A DNA stretch of 7,296 nt from an uncultured Mycoplasmataceae bacterium (lineage in GTDB: Bacteria > Bacillota_I > Bacilli_A > Mycoplasmatales > Mycoplasmoidaceae): positions 1 to 7,296 of the forward strand of contig ONDN01000006.1 in the NCBI GenBank assembly GCA_900316595.1. Reading direction: 5' to 3'. Of this stretch, positions 1 through 7,296 are shown piece by piece. Both the position numbers and the translations under genes were made by a program. Within the stretch, counting starts at the first letter, position 1. Every line of letters begins with the position of its first letter. Under the pieces are notes generated by a model, which saw nothing but the letters and a program-made list of their open reading frames with translations, was not told where the DNA came from and did no database searches.

Positions 1-573
1 AACCACCTAGAAATTTTAATTATGCAAATGGTTCGTTTGACAAAAAATGGTAAAGAATTCAAAATGTCAAAAAGAACTGGTAATTCTTTAACATTAGAAG
101 ATTTAATTAATGCTATTGGTAAAGAATCAGCAAGATGATATCTTGTAAATAAACCAATTACTAGTCATCTAGAAATTGATGTTGAGCAAGTATCTAAAAA
201 AGATAGAAACAATCCTTTATATTATGTTCAATATGCTCATGCAAGAATTAATCATATTTTATGTAAGGCTAAATATAAATTACCAACTAACTTTAACTTA
301 TTGACTTCTAAATTTGAACGTCAAATTATAATTGCTTTACACTCATATATAACAACATTAAGAAAAATCGCTAATTCATATGAAGTAAATATTTTGACAG
401 TTTACCTATACAATTTAGCGAAATTATTTCATTCATACTATGCTTCAAATAAGATTGTTGATTCAGAAAATCCTGAATTATCACAACAAAGATATTGATT
501 AGCTTATTGTATAAAAACAGTTATTGCTAATGGTTTAGCACTATTAGATATCGAACCGGCTAATGAAATGTAA
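1..573 (+). CDS. argS: Arginyl-tRNA synthetase, C-terminal part (5' end outside window)
   Basis: This is the last 190 codons of a class I aminoacyl-tRNA synthetase that charges tRNA-Arg with arginine in the cytoplasm. The class I signature KMSKR lies at visible residues 21-25 (nt 61-75), in the family context NGKEFKMSKRTGNSLTLEDL. The all-alpha anticodon-binding (DALR) domain begins near residue 71 with NPLYYVQYAHARI and runs to the end, closing with GLALLDIEPANEM and a TAA stop at 571-573. About two thirds of the enzyme, including the HIGH motif, should lie to the left of the window. Two TGA codons (136-138 and 496-498) must be read as Trp for the frame to stay open. The DUF31 gene converges on it with 15 bp between stops, and I see no GC-containing terminator hairpin there. 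Nothing suggests damage; the truncation is only the window edge. Confidence 0.96.
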
Positions 574-588
574 AATAGAGATTGCCGA

Positions 589-1542
589 TTAATTAATATA
601 TTGATTAATAAATGAATATTCTGTTGAATGAAAGATAGAGAATGATGGTAAAATGTGTGTTTTATCAGGAGTTGTCCAGCCACCTCAATAAATGCCTAAT
701 ACCTCATATTGATTATTGATTAACATACTACCACTACTACCACCTGATAAAGTAAATGGATTAGCATATGATATTTGTGATACATAATTATCTGATATAT
801 CTCTTAATTCAAAATTATCATCTATGAGATGATAATAATTTTCGCCACCTTTTTTTAGTTGTAAGTCTATGAAATGTTTATAGGCATATCTTGTGCCATA
901 TTCTCCTAATTTTTCTTGCATTGGAAAACCAGCACAATAAGCACTTGTTATTTCATCTTCAACTTCATTCTTAAATTTGTTTATATATCCATTTTTTTTA
1001 TAGAATTCATTAATTCTATTTAATTTTGTTTTAAAATCAACTTTTGGATTTGAAAAGGTTACATCTAATATTGAAAAATCAATTGAATTTAACTTTTTGG
1101 TTGCTTCATCTTCATCAATATTAGAAAAGGTTAAATATTCATCAATCACAGATATATCATTTTCCCCGAATTCTGTATATTCATTTGTTGAAAATCATTC
1201 CTCGTTTTTGCAATCAGAATATTGATAACTTAATATTGTAAGACTTTGATCTGAAAAAGCAGGATAAGAAACATGTAAATTTGTAGCAGCATAATAATGG
1301 TATGAGTTAATATCTTTATCGCATTTATTCAATATTCAACATGTCCCTCACATATAATAAGAATCTTGTTTATCATCTATAAATTTTACTAATAATGAGA
1401 ATGAGCGGTCATGTATATAATCGAAATAATCTTCTGTTTTTTTATGATTATCATTTGAACAACTTATAGAAATTAATGGAACTGATATCCCAGATAAAGT
1501 GATCAAGTTAAATGTCAATAATTTTGGTAGTTTAAATTTCAT
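589..1542 (-). CDS. Compact DUF31/MIP-type serine protease lipoprotein
   Basis: The product is 317 residues once four TGA codons (for example 1348-1350, 1336-1338, 1195-1197 and 685-687) are read as Trp. Residues 1-27 form a signal peptide (basic start, hydrophobic core) ending in PLISISC, so C28 is the probable lipidated cysteine and the mature protein should be tethered to the outer membrane face. The rest matches the mycoplasma DUF31 (Mycoplasma Ig protease, MIP) chymotrypsin-like domain: a GTCWIL strand at 66-71, ATNLHV with His90, IDFSILDVTF with Asp155, CAGFP near 203, and GGSSGSMLINNQYEVLGIYWGGW with Ser270 as the probable nucleophile. All three triad positions are present, so activity is plausible. 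It is short: from memory, many DUF31 lipoproteins carry several hundred extra residues. The start is supported by AAAGG (1550-1554) 7 nt upstream. It lies 57 bp downstream of rpsB on the same strand, probably co-transcribed. The substrate is unknown; immunoglobulin cleavage is known for some relatives, but no MIB-like partner is visible here. Confidence 0.88.
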
Positions 1543-1599
1543 GTTATTACCTTTGCTATGCTTTAGTAAATTAATTTTGTAAATATTTGTATATTAAAT
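1543..1599 (-). other. rpsB-to-protease intergenic spacer
   Basis: This 57-bp A/T-rich spacer lies between the rpsB stop and the lipoprotein start. The only clear signal is the ribosome binding site AAAGG on the minus strand at 1550-1554, 7 nt before the ATG. I see no hairpin with a T tract that could end rpsB transcription and no convincing separate promoter, although A/T-rich hexamers resembling a -10 box occur. Read-through from rpsB into the protease gene is therefore the simplest interpretation (inference). Confidence 0.5.
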
Positions 1600-2658
1600 T
1601 TATTTTTGATCAATAGCTTCACTAGATGCTTCAACTTTATCAGCACCTTTTGTAAAGCTTTTACGGTTTATTGCATCTTTATTTTGAATCATCATTGTTA
1701 AATCAGGAAGAACCATTTCCTCGTCTGATTTACCAACAAATTTTGTAGGTTCACCAAGACCTTCACAAATTGCATCACACAAGATAGTAGTCATTAGATA
1801 TGTAGTTTTAATTGAAGATGTATTACATGGGATAATAAAATCAATTAAACTTGGGTCAGCATTAGTATTTGCTAATGCAACTACAGCAATACCTAATTTT
1901 TTAGCTTCAATTACGGCATTATGTTCAACAATTGGATCAAGAACAATAATAGCTTGTGGTAAACCCTTCATTGTTCTAATTCCGCCAAAGAATTTACCTA
2001 AACGTTCAGTTTCTTTAATTTTCTGCAATTGTTCTTTTTTTGAGTATTTCTTAATTTCAGCAGATAATTGAATCATAATCAATTTATTAAGCTTAATAAT
2101 TGATTTATTGATTGTACGGAAGTTTGTTAATGTTCCTCCTAATCATCTCTGATTTACATAGAAACATTTTGCACGTTTAGCCTCTTCTTTAACATGATTT
2201 TTAATAATTTCACCACGTGTGCCAACCAAAAGAATTCTTCCACCTTCTTTAGTTAAATCACATAAAAATTTATATGCTCGATCTAAGAATACTAAACATT
2301 TCAATAAGTCAATATTGTAATTCCAATTATTTCTTTTACCATAAATAAATGGTTTCATTTTTGGGTTTCAGTATTTAACTTTTGAACCAATGTTAGCACC
2401 AGCTTCAATTAATTTATTTACTGAAACTAATTTTCTAATTTGAAACTCTTTATTAGCTTCAAAAAAGGCATTGACCTTATTTTCTATATTTTTCTTAGCA
2501 TCAGCTTGTGAAAATTTTTGTGATGAATTTGCTTTATTTTTTATTTTTTTAGTTGAGTCTGTAGCTCTCTTGCTATTTTTTTTCTTTTCAGACTTAACTG
2601 CTTTTTCAGTAGATTCTTCTTTTTCAACTACTGATTCATCTTCTTTATTTTTTAACAT
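1600..2658 (-). CDS. rpsB: 30S ribosomal protein S2 with long Lys-rich N-terminal extension
   Basis: This is small-subunit ribosomal protein S2, 352 residues from the chosen start. Core motifs appear in order: VSVNKLIEAG (about 79-88), YWNPKMKPFIYG (about 96-107), ILLVGTRGE, RWLGGTLTNFRTI, RLGKFFGGIRTMKGLPQ, DPIVEHNAVIEAKKLGI and ALANTNADPSLIDFIIP. The first W in YWNPK (2368-2370) and the W in RWLGG (2143-2145) are TGA. Usual S2 is about 230-300 residues; here about 75 Lys/Glu/Ser-rich, probably disordered residues precede the core, and a short polar tail follows it. The usual GVHFGH motif is replaced by GANIGS, and the usual DTN is NTN. I chose ATG 2656-2658 because AAAGGA sits 6 nt upstream; the in-frame ATG at 2671-2673 would add five residues but places that Shine-Dalgarno inside the gene. 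tsf, the usual downstream partner in many bacteria, is absent; a DUF31 lipoprotein follows instead. Confidence 0.96.
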
Positions 2659-2664
2659 CAATTT

Positions 2665-2670
2665 TCCTTT
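2665..2670 (-). promoter_or_regulatory. Ribosome binding site deciding the rpsB start
   Basis: On the minus strand AAAGGA lies 6 nt upstream of ATG 2656-2658, an ideal Shine-Dalgarno spacing. The alternative ATG at 2671-2673 has no purine-rich site before it, only an A/T stretch and the foot of the leader hairpin. This favours the shorter S2 protein. Confidence 0.7.
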
Positions 2671-2676
2671 CATTTA

Positions 2677-2699
2677 TTTAATCAATTCTCTTGATTAAA
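2677..2699 (-). promoter_or_regulatory. Perfect 9-bp-stem leader hairpin before rpsB
   Basis: TTTAATCAA (2677-2685) and TTGATTAAA (2691-2699) are perfect reverse complements separated by 5 bases. In the rpsB transcript this gives a 9-bp stem with the loop GAGAA, ending 6 nt before the AAAGGA ribosome binding site. Its position in the probable 5' leader suggests a role in translation or mRNA stability. S2 is known to autoregulate through its leader in E. coli, but whether this hairpin is equivalent is only inference. There is no T tract after it on the minus strand, so it does not look like an intrinsic terminator. Confidence 0.55.
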
Positions 2700-2701
2700 A
2701 C

Positions 2702-2727
2702 AACATATGTTAAATATGTGTCATATT
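2702..2727. repeat. Two adjacent inverted repeats, possible operator
   Basis: AACATATGTT (2702-2711) is a perfect 10-bp palindrome. One base further on, AATATG-TGT-CATATT (2713-2727) is a perfect 6-bp inverted repeat with a 3-bp spacer. Both share the CATAT/ATATG core. They lie just downstream of the rpsB -10 candidate on the minus strand, near the expected transcription start, where a bound repressor could block transcription. In DNA this A/T-rich, short palindromes also arise by chance, so an operator role is tentative. Confidence 0.35.
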
Positions 2728-2733
2728 ATTATA
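2728..2733 (-). promoter_or_regulatory. rpsB -10 promoter element
   Basis: The minus strand reads a consensus TATAAT at 2733-2728, about 70 nt upstream of the chosen rpsB start. A start site near 2721 would give a leader of about 60 nt that includes the 2677-2699 hairpin. No TTGACA-like -35 box is evident upstream, which is common in mycoplasma promoters. The surrounding sequence is nearly all A/T, so other -10 positions cannot be excluded. Confidence 0.45.
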
Positions 2734-2740
2734 TTTAATA

Positions 2741-2785
2741 TTTATATTAATTTATATTAAAATAGTATTATTCAATTTTTATTCA
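2741..2785 (+). promoter_or_regulatory. Probable promoter region of the large permease, with 10-bp tandem repeat
   Basis: TTTATATTAA occurs twice in tandem (2741-2750 and 2751-2760), each copy carrying a TATATT -10-like hexamer. Further candidates are TAAAAT (2758-2763) and TATTAT (2766-2771). No -35 box is visible. No purine-rich ribosome binding site precedes the ATG at 2786, so the leader is probably very short or translation starts without Shine-Dalgarno pairing. Which hexamer is used cannot be told from sequence alone. Confidence 0.4.
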
Positions 2786-5700
2786 ATGATCAATTTGTTA
2801 AAGAATGTAGCAAGATCATTTAAGAAGAACAAACTGTCTATTTGTGGTTTATCTTTTTTAGTATTTTTATCAACTTGTATATATACCACCTTATCAGGAA
2901 CTACAAGTGCTATAAACAGTGAATATAGATATATTTCAAAAAATGGTAATTTACATGATTTCACTGTTTCTGAACTCTATAACGTTGGTGTAGTTAGATA
3001 TAAAAATGATATTGAAAAAGTAGTTGTTGATCCAAGCACTCAAGATTCAGTTAATTCATGCCTCTATGAAGACAATTCACTATCAAGAGTAAGAATTACT
3101 TATTCTGACCAAGAACCAGAAGAGATTGTAGCTCCATATATTGCAGTAACTGGCACAAAAGATGACACAGAATACTTAGCTAATGTTTCAATCACATACA
3201 CAATTGATGTTTCAAATTGTGATGAAAATGCTTCATTAAAGAAGTTTTATTTGGATAGTTGATTAAACCATCAAGATAATCCTTCAGAAACTGACACATG
3301 GTCTAATCACATTAATTGTTTAGAACCAACAATAACTTATTCAATTAAAATAAGTGAAGAAGCATTCAATTATTTTAGCGAAAAGCAACCACGTTATGGA
3401 AAAGATTATGCTGATGATGAACCTATTGAATTATCAGCAGATGATTATAATTCATACATCTCTGAACTAAAGATTAATGATAATACTCAAAGTGCTTTAT
3501 CAACATATGCAAACGATTTATATTCTATTGTTGGTCAAGAGAATACATTGATGAGTGAATATTTAGCTCAAAAAGCAGGTGTTGGCGATTTTAGAAACTT
3601 CATATCATTGAATATCGATAACTCAAGTGATAATATTTATTACAAAGTAATAAGATCTACTCCTAATGATACAGTTGATAAATTAGTACACATTGATCCT
3701 AATAATGGAGTCAATAAAACTCAATGGAATAATTTCGCTGATAAAGATTGTACATATGATGTATTAAACTACAAAGTAAATGATAATTGAGATATAAACC
3801 AAACTTTAAGATATAGACCAAATGCAATAGAAGAGAATTTTGATATCCATTACATTGAAAAGATCTTTTTATTGAATAAAGGTGACTGAACTGATAACCC
3901 AGGTGATTTTAAAGGGAAAATTACTAATTTAATTGGTAGTACACAACTACCAACTAATAATACTGCTCGCCAAGAATGATGAGACTCTAAGAAAACATCA
4001 TTAGAAAGATTATTAAAAGATGAAAAAGATAATAATGAACAAGTATATTGTAAAGATGATAGAGTCACAATTAATTGAACAAATTCTCAAGGTGTTCCTA
4101 GTGCATGATCAATTTCTAATTGGACTTCATATTTTTCAGTAGTTAATCCGGAATTCTTAAATAAAAATAATCTACATACTTTAGATCCTTCCATTTACAA
4201 CCAAGAAGAATCTTATAAACAATATGTTAAAAACAACCAAAGAATAACAGATCAGAAAATGTTATTTATTGGTTGGATGAATAGTTTAGATTTCCCAGAA
4301 TTTGAAAAATGATTTGATTCGGTTTGTAAAAATGAAAATTATAAAAATCAATTCATTATTCCTGGTGGGGCTAGTCCATATTTAATTATTGGTAGTGGTA
4401 TCACTCCAGATTTTATTTATCCAATAGTATCAATGGAAAGATCTACACCAAATCCAAATAGTGAGTGCATTTTTTATGTAAACGTTGCTGGTTATGGAAG
4501 AATATATGATTCATTTAGAAATAATTTAAATGAAAATTATATTGTTGGTAAATTTACTTCAAACAATAAGAAAGTACAAAAAACAATTTTGAATGATATC
4601 AATAAATATGCTGCTGAGGTAATGATTTATCCTAAAGGAACCCAAGTAGCTTATTTTGCTACTGACACAAACAATGTATTAAATGCAAGTTCATTTAGAA
4701 TTTCATATATTCCTAAGTTTATTAATGCAATTAACTTAACTTCTATAAGTTTAACTTTGTTTATTATTCTATTAAGTCTAGTTATTTGTGCAATTGTAAT
4801 CCATCGTTATATTACTAACCAACAATCAACATTAGGAATAATGAGAGCTAATGGTTTTTCATCAAAACAAATAGCTACATCAATGTTACCATTTGCTTTG
4901 CTACCTGTAGTTGTTGGAACATTAGCCGGGGTAATTGTTGGTACATTACTACAATTTATAACCTTAACATTGTTTTCAAATTATTGGATGCTACCAACGC
5001 AACTATTAGGGTTTGATTGGATGGGTTTTGCTGTAATTTTTGTAATAGCTTTAGCAATTTTTATTTCAACTGTTTATTTTACTTCATTATATGTATTGCG
5101 GAAGAATACAGTTGATTTAATGAAGAATGATAGTCAAAATAACCCTAACTTAGCTTCAAGATCAATGAAAAGAGTGTTTGGTAAATTTGGTATTATGACT
5201 AAATTTAGGACAGCAGTAGCATTTAGCTCCATGTGGAAATTATTTGTCCTTGTAGTAATGACAACATTATCACTATCAACACTCGTATTTACTTTTTCAA
5301 TTAAAGGTAAATTTGCTAATGTAACAGCACTAACAAATCAAAGTCGTGATTATAGTTATGCAGTTGATTTAATTACACCAACAACTCAAGGTGGTCAATA
5401 TGTTGGAATTAATTATGGTAAGATTGGCAATGGAAATAGTTCATTTGGTTTTGCTGGATTAAGTGGGTTTAATCAAGCTGGTAATGATTTAAGAGATGTT
5501 AACTATGTTCAATCCTTATATTTTGGAGAGCCAGAAGAAAATGTAACAATTACTACACCAACACTTCCAGTTACTGTTAATGGCTTAAATCTTCCAGGTA
5601 TTACATATTCAACCGATAATAGTAATGAATATGAAAAAGGATATATGCCAAAAATATATGATTCAATAAGTAAAGAAGAACATAATTTAAATTTTTTCTT

Positions 5701-7296
5701 GAATAAAAAATATTATTTTTCTTCAATTTTATTTAATTACTTCAATGTTAATACTAATCCAGGAGCTGATGTAACTGGGGTAAATTCATATTTTGATAAA
5801 TATCTTGATTCATTTAAATCAAGTTCAGCTGATGCACTTCTTTCAAACTTATATTTACCATTCATGGGGGATTCATATGGCCAACAAACAGATATTTTTT
5901 ATTTAAAAGACCGCATGTTATCTAATAGCACTTTAAATTATATTGTTGGTATGAAAGGTATTGCTGAATCAAATCCTTGAGATATTGCTTCTTCATTAAT
6001 GCCTGACAATAATAAAAAACTTCTTGAAAAAGCTAACCAAGATTTTATAAATTACATAGGTAATGCAATAAACTATAAAGATAATGAATCAGATAAAGTT
6101 TATAAACAATTACATGATTTATTTGTTCAAGATACCCAAGATGAAGAATTATTGCTTTATAAAAAATTTATAATTCCATCTCAAGATATTGATGGTCAAG
6201 ATCAATATATTATCAATAAAACTTTAGCTGTTGGTGATCACAAAACAGATCAATCAAAAGCAGGAACATTTAATGTTGCTATAAGGCCTTCATTCTTAAA
6301 TTTATTATCTACAGCATATGCATATGTTGATACCGCAGAAAAAGATTATTATGTAACATATAACACAATTCCATTACTTCCAGAAGATGAAACATATACC
6401 TGAATTAATGGTAGTGTATTACCTAATAATTCCTCAGCAAAAATTTTGGGCATAAAAACTGGTGAGCATGCTTCAAAATACATTAACTTATATGATAAAA
6501 ACAAAAAGAATTTAAATGATGGAAATAATAGCTTGATAAGATATACACAAGCAGATTTTGAATCTAATTATCGTTCAAATGGCTCATGAAATTATAATTT
6601 CAATAAACCTTTCCCAATTATTGCCAATGCCTATGCTGCTCATAAATATAACTTAAAAGTAGGTAGTGAGATTTCATTTACTATTAATAATAGAGTAGAT
6701 CGCTATTTAGACGAGATTAATCCACATGCATCTAAAAAACATATTGCTAACTTTGTTGTTAAAGGAATATGTACAACCTATGAAGGGGAAGAATACTATA
6801 TTGATCAAGATGTAGCAAATTTATTATTAGGTTTAAAAACTCACTTATGAGATAATGAAACTGATAATGGCCAATATATTCAATCAAAATATGAACCTAA
6901 TGCATATTATGGATATGAATATAAAACATTGCAAGATTCTTTAAGGGGTGGATTTGACACACCAACATCTACTAAAGGTATTAGTGTAGAGGGTGGTGAT
7001 GATATGCTAATTAACCTATCTAATTATGAGCAAGACATGATTAATAGTGGGTATAATTTGACTCCTTATGGATTCAATGGTGTATTTACTAAATCACAAA
7101 ATGGAGGTCCTATATTAACAAAAGGAGTGGTTCTATATTCGATTACAGGACTATACCCTGGTAATGATAGGATTACATCAGATGTTGCAACTAATATGTT
7201 TAAGTATGGTGCTAATTTGGAAATATTACGCCGTGTAACATTGAATGGCGATGATACCACTGAACTAGGAAAAGGAATTTTAGCAGCTTATAATGA
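2786..7296 (+). CDS. Giant FtsX/MacB-type ABC transporter permease (3' end outside window)
   Basis: 1503 codons are visible and the frame is still open at the edge. Twelve TGA codons (two adjacent at 3977-3982) and seven TGG encode Trp; no TAA or TAG occurs. The start at 2786 is the only ATG before the first membrane segment, and no in-frame ATG, GTG or TTG lies between it and an upstream TAA. The N-terminus has the basic, amphipathic RSFKKNK followed by TM1 (about 17-37). A first extracytoplasmic domain of about 610 residues follows. The FtsX-like core has three TM segments (about 650-673, 699-731 and 747-771) with the typical coupling-helix motif LGIMRANGFSSKQ at about 683-695. A second module opens with TM5 (about 817-837) and a second extracytoplasmic domain of more than 660 residues. 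By family logic three more TMs should follow beyond the window. Such permeases work with a separate ATPase that is not seen here. They move lipoproteins or lipids, or transmit force to surface proteins; the substrate is unknown. Similar very large permeases occur in M. genitalium and M. pneumoniae. Confidence 0.92.

Noticed and set aside
588..609. ATTAAT inverted repeats (592-597 and 604-609) near the convergent argS/protease ends, as a bidirectional terminator
   Set aside because: The stem is only 6 A/T pairs, ATTAAT is its own reverse complement, and no T tract follows; it also lies inside the end of the protease gene.
2471..2698. Hydrophobic, Phe/Leu-rich small protein on the plus strand
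   Set aside because: It is the mirror image of the Lys/Glu-rich S2 extension on the other strand and has no ribosome binding site; a shadow frame.
2741..2760. Tandem TTTATATTAA as an attachment site or insertion-sequence footprint
   Set aside because: No transposase, integrase or flanking inverted ends are present, and both neighbouring genes are intact.
3850..4068. Possible small gene on the minus strand within the permease
   Set aside because: The plus-strand frame is continuous through it as part of a recognisable protein, and the minus frame has no family features or start signals.
7066..7260. Possible small minus-strand gene near the right edge
   Set aside because: It is fully inside the open permease frame, with no motif or start signal.
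2786..7296. A decayed permease pseudogene split into several pieces
   Set aside because: All apparent breaks are TGA in one constant frame; with TGA as Trp there is no stop or frameshift in 1503 codons.

Overview
This is a strongly A+T-rich window from a mollicute that reads UGA as tryptophan (genetic code 4). Every long frame is interrupted only by TGA, and reading TGA as Trp restores continuous, recognisable proteins. Two neighbouring TGA codons at 3977-3982 and a TGA inside the invariant S2 motif RWLGGTLTNF make this unambiguous. The ribosomal protein S2 departs from the usual bacterial GVHFGH motif and resembles, from memory, the S2 of the Mycoplasma pneumoniae group. I therefore favour a Ureaplasma/Malacoplasma/M. 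pneumoniae-group organism, but the genus is an inference.

Layout. Positions 1-573 (+) hold the last 190 codons of arginyl-tRNA synthetase (argS). Converging on it with only 15 bp between stop codons is 589-1542 (-), a compact 317-residue lipoprotein with a DUF31 / MIP-type chymotrypsin-like serine protease domain (H90, D155, S270). Upstream of that gene on the same strand, 57 bp away, is rpsB (1600-2658, -), ribosomal protein S2 with an N-terminal Lys/Glu/Ser-rich extension of about 75 residues. A 127-bp divergent control region (2659-2785) follows. It contains a perfect 9-bp-stem hairpin just upstream of the rpsB ribosome binding site, two adjacent inverted repeats, a consensus TATAAT for rpsB and a 10-bp tandem repeat. 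From 2786 to the right edge (+) runs one very large FtsX/MacB-type ABC transporter permease. At least 1503 codons are visible and it continues beyond the window.

How the parts relate. argS and rpsB are translation housekeeping genes. Between and beside them are two surface-related genes: a predicted secreted or lipid-anchored protease, probably co-transcribed behind rpsB, and a giant two-module permease whose two extracytoplasmic domains are each more than 600 residues. No tsf follows rpsB. No Ig-binding (MIB-like) partner gene for the protease and no ABC ATPase gene are visible here. No mobile element, CRISPR array, tRNA or rRNA was seen. The best candidates for something under-described are the minimal DUF31 protease tied to rpsB, the rpsB leader hairpin, and the large extracytoplasmic domains of the permease.
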